Assembly (NCBI GenBank): GCA_020080175.1
Contig: JAGHQL010000059.1
Coordinates: 1-64,000, forward strand
Source: Glutinoglossum americanum
Taxonomy: Eukaryota; Ascomycota; Geoglossomycetes; Geoglossales; Geoglossaceae
DNA: 64,000 nt
Reading direction: 5' to 3'
Part shown: one piece after another, positions 1-10,385 of the stretch
Numbering within the stretch: the first letter of the stretch is position 1
How the letters are laid out: each line of letters begins with the position of its first letter
Notes under the pieces: model-generated
Told to the model about the DNA's origin: nothing
What the model saw: the letters and a program-made list of their open reading frames with translations, nothing else
The model's database searches: none
Program-made: the position numbers and the translations under genes

Positions 1-452
1 ACACTGTATACGTTGACCGCTACCATTCCGCCAATTCGAGCATAACCAACAACAAGTGTGCTCCGTAAGAGAGCATGGGAAAGCAAAAGCTGGAATCGTG
101 CTGCTTCTGGCCTATACACAAATAAGGCGAGGTAGCTAGGACTCCACCGAGCCCTAACTGCCTCCACCCGATCCCCCGCTCCTTCATCGTTGTCTATGCC
201 AGGACGGTTAAATTCTAGACAATGTGCAAGCTTTACCTTGGCGAATTACTTCCGGCTAGCATGGGTCACAAGCAACTGAGTAATATTTTTTTTCCAGCTT
301 GGTACAAATTAAGGACCTGAGCAAAAGCATACTTTCAGTGGAAAAGCGCTCACTATTCAGCCCGATTCAAACCATAACGAAACGCTGCGAAAAGAGCGAC
401 GTTGTTGAGTAAAATAACCACAACCACTAAATGTGGCGATAATACTTTTCCC
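1..452. other. Gene-free stretch downstream of catalase
   Basis: No coding segment is recognisable on either strand. It should hold the 3' untranslated region of the catalase gene, which ends at 453 on the minus strand. Confidence 0.5.
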
Positions 453-2069
453 CTAAAGTCTAGACTGGTTGCTAGCTTTTGCCTTCTCCTCAGTCAATTT
501 CCTGATTCGCGCTCCTAGGTCCCCGTTCACCTTAGTGAACATTTCATATGTTTTCTCCCTAACCTCGGGCCTCGCCGCATTTAAGTGGCTTGCCACATTG
601 TAGACAAAGTTGTCCTGTTGGCCGGGCGTCCTGCCTAGAACCTGCCACAATCCATTCGGTTGCACATAGTCGTCATCAGTGATGGCGAATTGGAAATTCA
701 CGGAAGGCCCAGCCCACTGTTCACGTTGTTGGAACGGTTGCACAGGCTTGTGGACTAGGGGGCGGAAAGATGACGGATAGTTAGGGTTAGCACCATAATT
801 ACCGTTGACAGCCATGAAACCGTCTCGCTGGTATGGATTGAAAGCCCGCATCGGGCAATTGACAGGAATCTGTTGATAGTTGGTCCCCAATCGGTGGCGG
901 TGGGTGTCAGGGTAGGAGAATAGACGAGATTGGAGGACGGGATCGGCAGAGGGCTCCGCGCCAGGCACCATATGAGATGGGGAGAAGGCGGCTTGCTCTA
1001 TCTCGGCGAAATAGTTCTCCGGCTACAGCAACGGTGTTAACAGCAAGCAACGAACCGACAAAATGACTATAGAACCTACATTCTTGTTAAGAGTGAACTT
1101 GCCGATGGGTCGTAGAGGGACCTCCCCCTGAGGCCACACCTTGGTCAGGTCGAAGATGTTCCACCGGAACTTCTCGGCCTCGGCAGGGTCCAAAACCTGT
1201 ATATACACAGTCCACGAAGGGTATTCGCCCCTGTCGATTGCATCGAATAAGTCCTGGGTGTGCCAATCGGGGTTTTCGGAAGCCATACGGCCAGCCTCGT
1301 CGTTGGTAAAAGTCTTACTACCTTGATCGGTCTTCAAATGTATTTGAACATACTTGAAACATCCATCGGGCTTGGTGAACTTGTAGGTATGGCCAGAGTA
1401 CCCATTCATATGGCGGTACGAATAAGGAGTCCCACGGTCACTGAAAAGATGCATAACCTGATGAACGGCTTCCTGGTGGGTTGATAGGTAGTCCCAGAAC
1501 ATCGTTGCGTCTTTCAAGTTGGTCTGTGGGTTTCTCTTCTGCGTGTGGATGAAAAGCGGGAACTTTGACGGATCGCGGAGGAAGAAGATTGGGGTATTGT
1601 TAAAGACCCAATCCCAGTTGCCGTCATTGGTATAGAACTTAATGGCGAACCCGCGAGGGTCCCTCGCGCTATCGGCGGAACCCTTCTCGCCACCAACGGT
1701 CGAGAAGCGGGTAATACACTTTGTCTTCTTTCCGATCTCGCTGAACATGTCCGCCGAGCACTGCGACTATCAGTGACCTGAGGAGACGCTTAGGGATACC
1801 AATTGGAAGCTCACAATATCGGTAATGTCATGGGTGACTTCGAATTCTCCATATGCACCAGCACCCTTGGCGTGTACAACACGCTCCGGGATCCTCTCAC
1901 GGTCAAAGTGAGCAAGCAGGTCGATCAAGTGGAAGTCCTGGAGCAAAAGGGGGCCATTCTGGCCCACACGCTGGGAACCCTCGGGATCGAACACCGGACA
2001 TCCCGAGCTGGATGTATACACAGGCGTCTCGTCGTAGCGGTAAGTAGAAGGCTTACCATCAGACGACAT
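453..2069 (-). CDS. Peroxisomal heme catalase
   Basis: Decomposes hydrogen peroxide to water and oxygen. Model: three exons, 2069-1815, 1760-1080 and 1022-453, with introns of 54 and 57 bp (GTGAGC...CAG and GTAGGT...TAG), giving 501 aa. The catalytic His lies at about residue 66 in the motif [10 protein letters not shown]. The distal Asn sits in the NNTPIFF segment near 139-140. The proximal heme-ligand Tyr is at about 349 in [12 protein letters not shown]. The length fits a small-subunit monofunctional catalase. The protein ends in Ser-Arg-Leu, a type 1 peroxisomal targeting signal, and has no signal peptide, so it should act in peroxisomes. A TATATAA-like box lies about 115-120 bp upstream of the start. 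Family assignment is certain; the location rests on the C-terminal tripeptide. Confidence 0.96.
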
Positions 2070-4062
2070 GATTGCAGCTGTTACGATTATCGATTATGTG
2101 CCGACGTAAACAAATTGAGGACGACTTCAAAATACAACGACCCGCAGCGATGAATTACGAAGCCAGCGGGCGGAGGACACCCCATTATATACTAACGGAA
2201 AGCGGCCACGCCCAGGTGGGGCTTTGAACAAGATTCCTACGTGATTTACGGCAACCTGCAGGCGGAAAATCACATGGTGTCGCGATCAGAAAGGCGGGGA
2301 AAGCTCGGGGTGCGTGACGCGCCCGCACTGACACCTGCTTGCTAATTGACAGCTCCACCACTGGATTCTAGACTCGCGCTGCTTACATACAGGGGCCTCA
2401 AAGCGGGAGGCCCCAACGGCCGGTTCCCGCCTGGAGGCTTCGGTCTGGATTTATCTCATTGGGCCAAAGTTGCAGGTTCCGGCTGGATGGGGTAATGAAT
2501 CGCAGAAAAGAAAAAAAAAAAAACTAGCTATTCTACAGACCATCTCTGAGGATCTGAGGTTTTTATTCCGCAGTAGGTACTTCGCCGTGTCTCCTATGGG
2601 TGTTTGTCCGCGTCGACTTCCGGCGTCACTCATCACTCCGAAGTAGCACGACGTTACCGTAAATCGCCCGATGCGGCTTCAAGAGAAGGGGTGTTTTACG
2701 TAGCACGAACGCGCATGTAATTTTTCTCTGCAAAAAGAGCTTGTAGCCCACGCGTGAGTTCCCGAACCCCCAGGGACTGCATTAACTGGAGCTTTGGCGA
2801 GGTTGAAGTTCAAGCGAAAGCCTCCCCCAACCCCAACCCCACATACTAAACTAGGGGGGGCCGCGTTATTAATCTATAGATGCTGCTTGGGGGATCCAGA
2901 GTCTCGTCGGCAAACGGCACATCAGAAGCTACGCATTGATGAGGCAAGGAATTCCCCTGCCAGCTCCACACGAACTGGTTTTGGAAACTGAAGGAGGGGT
3001 TGTTCGGCGGGAACGTGTGATTATTTTTTTTTCTTATATTGGGAGCTCAATCCAAGCGGGGATGAGCTTCTGAATGCCGGAAAAAGGGGTGGAGAGGATG
3101 ATGTAGCACCCTGCGAGGGCAAAATAAAATACCTCTTAATAGCCCAATGCGAGCCGCTCGTGTGAGGGGGTTTGGTTGGTTTTGGTTGTGGTTTGCGGCC
3201 ACAAGTCGTTCGGTCCACGCTTATCCTTTTGTTTACGATTTTTAATGCCCGGTAGCTGAGTGGTCGGAAGTGCATCAGGCAGAGTATATTAAAAGACATA
3301 CACGCCCAGTTGGGATGTAAGCGAGGTGGTAGGCGGCCTAGGGGCCCGCTGGGTCTCTTTGGTTCTAGACTTAGTATCACCATTCTATTAATTTATTGTC
3401 TCCGACCTTCTTTCCCCCCCCCGCACAAAATACATGTTGGGAAGAAGTCGATTTCTTGTCCATTTTAGTGCAAACGGCTTGCCTTCAAAGTTAGCTCCTT
3501 TACTCTTGCGCAACAATGCATCCGGCTCTGGTAAACGGCTGGCAAGTTATAGCTTTAGTTCGCCCAGTTTGATCCATAGTACCTTTACAAAGCATCGTCT
3601 CGACTACCTTCGAATTGGACCGGGTAGGCTTTTAGTGGATGGATGTGTTAGAATGGTTGTTAATACGGACCTACTATGTAACTCGGTGACTTGGGGTGCT
3701 AAAAATGGACCCAATTCATTCTCAATGAGAATCGGCAATCACCACCGGGAGTAGATTCAATATTTGTGTTTCTACCGAGTCTGTGACCTGTCCGTCGTCC
3801 TAGCTCCGATACTGGGCGGTCACGGGATGAGCCGTCCGTCAGTATATTAGCTGGCACCGTGCAGGATGCAACAATACGATGTACATGTCTGTTTAGATAG
3901 AAATTATGCCCACGTAAAATATGCCATTTGAAATATTGCCCTCCAAAGTGCGGCCCATAACTGTCCGTGACTATTATCCATGTATGTAACCACCGACACT
4001 AAGAATCCTGTTGTACCGTGTGCTACAAGGGTGGTGTTAGTACATGGGAGAAAGGTGAGGTC
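2070..4062. other. 2-kb intergenic region, catalase promoter side
   Basis: No convincing gene. Short open frames here lack coding character. A tRNA-like A-box (TAGCTGAGTGG) near 3252 has no matching B-box or acceptor stem. Homopolymer A and T tracts are present at about 2510 and 3025. The part next to 2069 is the catalase promoter. Confidence 0.5.
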
Positions 4063-4861
4063 TCAGGGACAACTTGCCACCAGCCAATCCATCCCTTCGT
4101 TTATTCCCCGACCGTCCACGGCGGAGCATGCGACAATGCTCCAGTTACGATCCTTCAACTCCCCCAGTTTCAGCGCCTCTGATATCTCTCCAGCTCCCTT
4201 TGCTCCGGGCTGGTCCTGCTTGTTCGCAAAGACAAGCAACGCCGCATCCCGTAGTTCTTCTTCGTTTAGCATTGCGCTTAGCTCTTCCGAAGCAGTGCCT
4301 AATCTTTCAATATCGGTGGAGTCGATCACAAAGATGACAGCAGCGGTGTTTGCGTAGTAGCACCGCCAATATGGCCGTATGCTTGTTTGTCCACCTAGAT
4401 CCTATATAGGGGTTAGCGGTGCCACTTACCAACGATCAGATAGTGGGATGACCTACCCATACGTTGAAATTTAAGTTTTTGTAAGTTACCGACTCAACAT
4501 TGAAGCCTATTGTCGGAATCGTTGTGACGACTTCCCCTATCTTGATCTCAATGTCAGTTTTAGTTGCCACTTGAGCCTGCAGAAAGCTAGCTCGGGTATA
4601 TTCCAAGTAATAAGTTGATACCCTTGTTCTTGGGTGCTCAGAATAGCTAGGGGTGGTCATACCTTCAATCGGTAGAGTAATGTAGTTTTCCCCGCATTGT
4701 CCTGAAGTCGTGTGAAGCATAAATGGTAAGTTATGGTGTTCTAGTTGGAATTTCGGGTCAGGCTGAGCAATACGGCGACTCACTAAACCTAATATAAGTA
4801 TCCTTATCTCTTTCTTTGTCCACAGCAGTCCCGACAATATTCGTGATATGGATCCGCCCAT
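4063..4861 (-). CDS. ARL1: ARF-like GTPase Arl1
   Basis: Small GTPase of the ADP-ribosylation factor family; Arl1 acts at the trans-Golgi by recruiting GRIP-domain golgins. Five exons: 4861-4784, 4701-4663, 4540-4457, 4401-4063, with the P-loop exon only 39 bp (4 coding blocks in all; introns 82, 122 and 55 bp), giving 179 aa. The P-loop GLDNAGKTT spans the first intron. The switch segment DLGGQ and the guanine-specificity motifs NKQD and CSAVDG are present. The N-terminus MGGSIS carries Gly2 and Ser6, the N-myristoylation pattern. An upstream in-frame ATG would give MGRNMGGS, which lacks Ser/Thr at position 6, so the inner ATG was preferred. It is divergent from ARP8 across 389 bp. The short-range match to fungal Arl1 is very strong. 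Correction for clarity: the coding blocks number four, separated by three introns. Confidence 0.95.
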
Positions 4862-5250
4862 GTTTCGTCCCAAAAGGAAATGTCAGCCGCTGACCGCCTG
4901 TTAAGCGGTTTTTTGAACGTATGAGGACGATGATGTGGCGGAATTAGCTGCTTCCTGGTGATGTGTTTCCTGTTGGCGGATATGTGTTGTTTCGAAGAAA
5001 TCTCAAAAGGAGAAGAGAACGATCTGCATTCAATAAAATAGTTGGCCAGTTATGAAATATTGGCAGCTCTGGACGAACTCCACTACTTGATTCGGCAATG
5101 ATTGGCTGTGAATGAGCCACTTGCCGATGGGAGCCGCAACGCCAAACCAACTTAATCACGACTCTCACCAAACACCTCATAATCCTAATTGTCGAACCTT
5201 TTCATATTCTGCTGGTTGGGATTCACCTATAGATAACTCCAGCTCCAAAG
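4862..5250. promoter_or_regulatory. Divergent promoter ARL1 / ARP8
   Basis: 389 bp separate the two start codons, which point away from each other, so both genes must draw their core promoters from this stretch. No TATA box or palindromic site stands out on reading. Confidence 0.6.
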
Positions 5251-7893
5251 ATGGTTGGAAAGAAGTCCGGCAAGGCCCTCCTGCGGGAAGAGGGTGAGTA
5301 TCGATCAAGTTCCTCTCCTGTACCTCTAGGAGAGCTCCGGGCGGAGTCGGTGTTGGGCATGCTATCAATCTACTTTTAGTGGCTCCGCTCCTACTTAGTT
5401 GCTGACCCGATGCAGGCCTTGAAAGAACAGACAATGACCTCGAGTTTACCACATGGCCGCAGGTTAATATGATAAACCAAAAGAACTACTATACGTCCGT
5501 CTCTCTCTTGCACCCAACTCTTTTTGCGCTATCCTTTCTGCTTTCTGCCGTTACTTTCACCTAGGCTTTACTTAGAGCGCACTGGAGTCCAGAGCTCGCC
5601 TTCAGTCCACCTAAAGCCTTCTCGCCGGCATTTCTAATTGTCTCAACATACAATCACAAACCGGAATAATATCTGATACTCGCTTTTGGCTCTAGGGAAT
5701 ACCTCAAACGCGACGACCAGATTCTTGTTTTCCGGCTGCAGAATGAAGAAAACCGTAATCGCATGACCCGTGAAGCGAAAGACCGTGATCGAGCCCTTGC
5801 GCAATCCACTCGGGGCGAGTTTCCTCTTCCAGAAGCGGACGTCGATATGGAAGACGAGGCTGCAGCCGAGGAGGGGAGCGGGCCTGCTGCAGGTGAGGAA
5901 GTTCTGGGGTCAAAGGTGATTGTGATACATCCGGGTAGTCAGAATCTTAGGATCGGGCTTGCGAGTGATGCGTTACCAAGAACTATCCCTATGGTTATTG
6001 CAAGGAAGTGGAAGCATAGCGAGTCTGAAGAGGTTGGGTCTGATCCAAGACCGAGGAGAATAGAGGCGGACGATGACGATGACCTGGACCCTGAACAGCT
6101 GTTTGGACCCGAGGTGAGTACATAAATGCATATATCTTGCACACTTGACTAACCGTTGACGACATTTCAGTTTGCTAGCCAGTTTTCAACTATGTCCGCT
6201 GACCTGAAAGTCCGGATGCGGAACAACAAACGCAGAATTCTCCCAAACTCTAAGGATTTGGTTGTGAATTATAACCGGCGTACAATGCCAGATACGATAT
6301 CGGAACACAACGACCCATTCCGTGTCGACTGGACCGAGCTGCCTCCCAACCCAAAATCTGCACCGGAATGCATCTGTGGGCAAGCTGCTTTGCGAATACC
6401 TGACGATTCGAAACCTAGGTACAAGCTATTCTGGCCACTGAGAAATGGGTGGTATAATGAGCGGGACTATTCAAGCAAAACACTGCTGTACGAAGATATC
6501 GTGGTTATCATTGAAGATGCAATCAAGTCTCAACTCGGGCTTCGGAGAAAGAAAGAATGGGCTCAATTCGGATGCGTGTTTGTCATTCCAGACCTTTACG
6601 AGCGCCGATATGTGACTGATACACTGGAGATGCTGCTTCGAGAGTTCGGGTTTGGCCGCGTCTGCTTCATTCAGGAGAGTCTGGCTGCTACATTTGGTGC
6701 AGGTTACTCGAGCGCTTGCATTGTAGATATTGGGGCGCAAAAGACCTCAATTTGCTGCGTGGAGGAAGGAATGTGCATTGAAAACTCGAGGTTGAATTTA
6801 AAATATGGCGGTGCAGATGCCACGGAAACTTTCATTAAGATGCTACTCTTTGACCATTTCCCATATGCGGACGTCAACCTCCGACGGCGGTACGACTTCA
6901 TGGTCGCAGAGGAACTCAAACAAAAGTTTTGCACAATGAATGAGTCTGACATTAGTGTTCAGCTCTACGATTTCCACTTGCGGGTGTCCGGCCAAGATAC
7001 GAGGAGGTATTCCTTCAAGACATATGATGAGGTCATTTTGGCGCCAATGGTAAGGACCTACTCATAATTGATAGTTGGACAGTCCCTAACGCGCCAAACT
7101 CTAGGGCTTCTTCAACCCTTCCATCTTTGATAATAGCGAAAAACTCATTGGCCGACGAAAACTTATCCCCCGTTCCTATGATCTCTATGATAGCTCACCG
7201 AACGACCCGGTTTCAGCGGCGCAATTAGCAGTCTACCAAACTTTGGCACCCCAAACTAGCAAGACAGTCTCCACGACTACCACCGGGGAGAACGCAAATA
7301 GTGGTTTCACTGCTTCGACTCCGAGCCGCCAACAACCTTTCAATCTTCTAAATCGTTTCAACGAGAACCTTGACACTACTCCCCGCTCGTCCGTTGCTGG
7401 TTCGCCGGCCCCGGAGGGAGGCAGGACCCCAAATCCCGGAGCTGGTTATTTGACGCCCGCAGTCGGCGCTAATGGAGCCCCTGGCCCAGTTGACCCCAAC
7501 ATCGAGAAGCTGGCTTTGGCAGAAGAGCGGGATAGTATACTTCCTATCCTACCCCTAGATGCAGCGATATTCTCCTCCATCACTCAAGGCGCTCGCGATG
7601 ACGAACGCAAGCTGCGTGACTTCCTTGGCAGCATCATGGTTATAGGAGGAGGAGGAAAGGTCCCAGGCCTTACCACCTTCCTAGAAGAGCGATTGCGCGA
7701 GATGCGGCCACAATTTGTGAAGGATATCCTCGTAGGTACGCCGCCACGAGAACTAGATTCCCAGGTCGTGGTGTGGAAGGGCGGGAGTGTGTTTGGAAAG
7801 TTAAGGGGCACGAACGATAGTTGGATCGGCCAGATGGAGTATGACCGGCTGGGAAGTAGGCTGCTGGCCTATAAGTGCATGTGGGCTTGGTGA
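5251..7893 (+). CDS. ARP8: Actin-related protein 8, INO80 complex subunit
   Basis: Nuclear actin-related protein of the INO80 chromatin remodeller; with Arp4 and actin it binds the HSA region of Ino80 and helps linker-DNA sensing. Exons 5251-5293, 5416-5494, 5696-6113, 6171-7049 and 7105-7893 give 735 aa in one frame. The N-terminal part is lysine-rich (MVGKKSGK) and followed by the NYYTEYLKRDDQ block and an acidic stretch near residues 150-180. The actin fold starts at VIVIHPGSQNLRIG and includes the phosphate-loop-like SACIVDIGAQKTSICCVE. A Thr/Pro-rich insert of roughly 120 residues precedes the last actin block with MVIGGGGKVPG and WKGGSVFG. Insertions of this kind are typical of Arp8. 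Intron 2 uses an unusual GTCCGT donor. Confidence 0.94.
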
Positions 7894-8482
7894 TAATACT
7901 CTGCCAACCCGCGCACATACGGATGCTCTTCCTGGCAATTAATTTGGAAAAGCTTTAAGTATATACCAAATGGGGTGGCGGCAACTTTTCTCGCTGGTGA
8001 TAGTTTTGGTGATTTTCAGCGGAGTTGGAGATGTGAGGTAGCATCTCATCTCACCCAGCTTGATATCTCCAAGACGACGACCCTGAGATATCCACACGTC
8101 CATACAACGATACGCTTTATATAATCAATCGCCTTTACTCCCAGTACGTGTCCACGTACACACACCTGATAGCCCTCGACCTTGCTCGCTTATATTCAGG
8201 CTCGCTGGGGTTCCAAGCCTCAACTCTGAAAATAAGGCTCAAAACAAGAAGGGAGGGGAAAACTCGCGGCTTCCTTCCTAAGTGAGGAGGAAGCGAGACG
8301 CGATTAGGCCGGAGGAGGGGTGTGTATTAGGGAGGGAAACCCCCCTTCAATGACAGCCCTCTTTTTCCTTTCTCTTCACCCCCCACACTCTATCCAGCGA
8401 TTTTTACCATCTTTCCGAACCTAGACAACCTCGATAACTTCCTAAGTTATTAAATAAAACACCACTTGACTCAAGGCTGAAG
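7894..8482. other. Gene-free stretch downstream of ARP8
   Basis: No gene seen. It contains pyrimidine-rich tracts around 8340-8400, which could serve as promoter sequence for the following small gene relic. Confidence 0.4.
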
Positions 8483-9205
8483 ATGCTTATTCTCCACAAT
8501 CTGTCGGACTTCCTTCGTCTTATTCCTACTCTTTTGTGCATCATCGCCTCAGCTCTCGACACGACCGTCAGCCCGGCTCCCGCTGCAAAGTTGATTATCG
8601 CCGCAGCCTAGCTCTAGGTGGTTAAACCTACTCCCCAGCAACTCCGACCGGCTCTTTAGCTCCACAGTGCAGGCCTAGTATACCTCCAATCCTGGCAGTA
8701 TCGTCAATGCCAACACCGAGACATTTCCTATATCCACCGAGAACGGGCTCTCCATGGTGATGGCCAGCCTTGGGCCTTGCTCGATACTGCAGCTACCATT
8801 CCACCCGAGGGGCAGCAAATATTTGATAGTGGTATTGGGGACAACTGATACCTATTTCATTGAAGAGAACGGTGCATGGCTGGTCGAGAATGCGTTGGGC
8901 ACCTGGAAAGATGACTACTTTCCTGCATGAGAGTTATATATAAGATGCTTATTACCGGTATGTCCCTCCTACTACTTCCTCGTCCCCCTTGTCTGGTTAT
9001 CCTTTAGCTCACAGTTCCCCTTTCCCCAGGTTGTACCAATGCACAGCACGCCCCGGCTCTTTCCTTGGAGGTTACAGGCACTCACAACGCCATTGACACG
9101 TTATTCAGCTCACTTCCTGGCTTAGTCGATGTTTTGCTTGGGTTCCCAGTTATCTATATGAACAGGACTGCGAGCGGGACCCCAACATGTGAATTGGGTT
9201 GCTAG
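8483..9205 (+). pseudogene. Degraded small secreted-type gene, function unknown
   Basis: Not recognised. The ATG at 8483 opens a signal-peptide-like start (LIPTLLCIIASALDT) that stops after 42 codons. A second coding-like block in another frame runs 8679-8930 (starts YTSNPGSIVNANTE, ends GTWKDDYFPA). A third block begins at an ATG at 8927, crosses a credible 72-bp intron (GTATGT at 8958 to CAG at 9029) and ends with TAG at 9203-9205 after GTPTCELGC. The blocks share a codon character unlike the flanks. I could not link them by plausible introns, so this is either a multi-exon gene with odd splice sites or a decayed gene. No domain is recognisable. Confidence 0.35.
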
Positions 9206-9675
9206 CCAGATGGAAGGCGCGCACCACCGAGTGCAAAGTCTCATGAGGGGGGGTATCCAATTTCTGAAGAGTTGCTATAAAGTTCTCTACCCTTGGCCCT
9301 TGTTCTTTCAGTATTTGTTCGATGGTTGTTTGTTGAAATTTCAGCTTGAAGCGCAAGAAATACGGTGTGATTGGCTATTTATACTTGTGTAGAGAGAATA
9401 TGAGAAACGGGATACTTTACGCTATATAGGACTACTTGATCCTGCAAAAATGAAGATTTCCTTGAACTCGTGGCTCTTTACAAGCTCCACATCCAAGGAG
9501 ATACCGGCCTGTGCGCTCGGGAGAACGCCCACCAAATTGTGGTGATGGGTTCTCCAGGAGGTGTGTGCCTCATGACGCTGATATAAGTAACTCAAGGGGT
9601 ATGCATCACCGTTGGAATCCCCAAATTGCCGACCCCCTCCCCTTTCATAACCCGATTAACGCTGCCGTTCTAACA
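9206..9675. other. Gene-free stretch upstream of the tRNA
   Basis: No feature supported on either strand. Confidence 0.4.
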
Positions 9676-9801
9676 GCTTCCTTGGTGCAGTGGTAGCACT
9701 CCCCCGATTCTCAGATGTGATTTTCTGCTTTCGGAGTTCTGCGATGATACCCATTTCCTTTACGGTAGGGGAAGACCGGGGTTCGAATCCCCGAGGGGGC
9801 A
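9676..9801 (+). tRNA. Intron-containing tRNA, isotype not assigned
   Basis: Acceptor strands GCTTCCT (9676-9682) and AGGGGGC (9794-9800) pair over 7 bp with two G-U pairs, followed by discriminator A. The D arm GTGC/GCAC encloses AGTGGTA. The A-box reads TGGTGCAGTGG and the B-box GGTTCGAATCC, both perfect to consensus. The T arm CGGGG/CCCCG is perfect. After removing a mature length of about 72 nt, roughly 54 nt remain as an anticodon-loop intron, long for a nuclear tRNA. The anticodon stem (CCCC/GGGG) closes with a mismatch, so the anticodon is ambiguous; CTC (Glu) and TCT (Arg) can both be read after a U33. A T9 terminator follows closely. Confidence 0.8.
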
Positions 9802-9811
9802 AAACAAATAC

Positions 9812-9820
9812 TTTTTTTTT
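9812..9820 (+). terminator. RNA polymerase III oligo-T terminator of the tRNA
   Basis: A run of nine T begins 11 nt after the tRNA 3' end, the expected position and form of a Pol III stop. Confidence 0.85.
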
Positions 9821-10385
9821 ATCCCTCGCCTTTTCCTCCTGGTGTTCGGTCGCTCTGCTCTATTTTGCCGCTATCCATTCGTTCGTTTTTCGTGCGAAAT
9901 GTTGGCGGTTATTGGGCGTGGTTGGTGTGGGAACCATGCCGAGACTGATATAGTACATCTTTATTGTCTAAATAGACATCACAAAACATAGTCCCTTCCG
10001 CAGCATTCTTCAAGATTCTTAGGGAGCTAGAAGTCCCATCAGGTAAGTGATAGTGGCTCAACTAGATTATCCAGTGAGAGGGGCTAAAGTCAAGGCGGAT
10101 GAACACCTTTCTTGCTTTTGGTCCCTGATGCTACAAAATTCGCTCCACGATCAAATGAAATATCCCCGCGCCGGTGCTCGATACATCAACTGTCCTCTTT
10201 AGCCTGCATTGTACATCCCAAAAACGCCGCTATCTACCTGTTAGATGCGTTCTTTCGCAGGGCCCTGACTCAGTATAAGACTAGCAAGAAAATAGGGATC
10301 GACTGAGAGATCACTAGAAACGATACCCCTTACGGCCAAAAGGAGCTTGCAATTTTCCGTTTTGAAGAGGCTCGGAGTGGCGCAA
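9821..10385. other. Intergenic, 3' side of the VPS9 gene
   Basis: No gene seen. The part next to 10386 should be the 3' untranslated region of the minus-strand VPS9-domain gene. Confidence 0.45.

Noticed and set aside
3246-3370. tRNA-like A-box and partial B-box
   Set aside because: The acceptor strands do not pair and the B-box (GGTTCTAGAC) lacks the invariant purine; spacing is too long.
3021-3754. Two open frames of 106-120 codons on opposite strands
   Set aside because: No coding character or similarity to known families; they include simple-sequence DNA.
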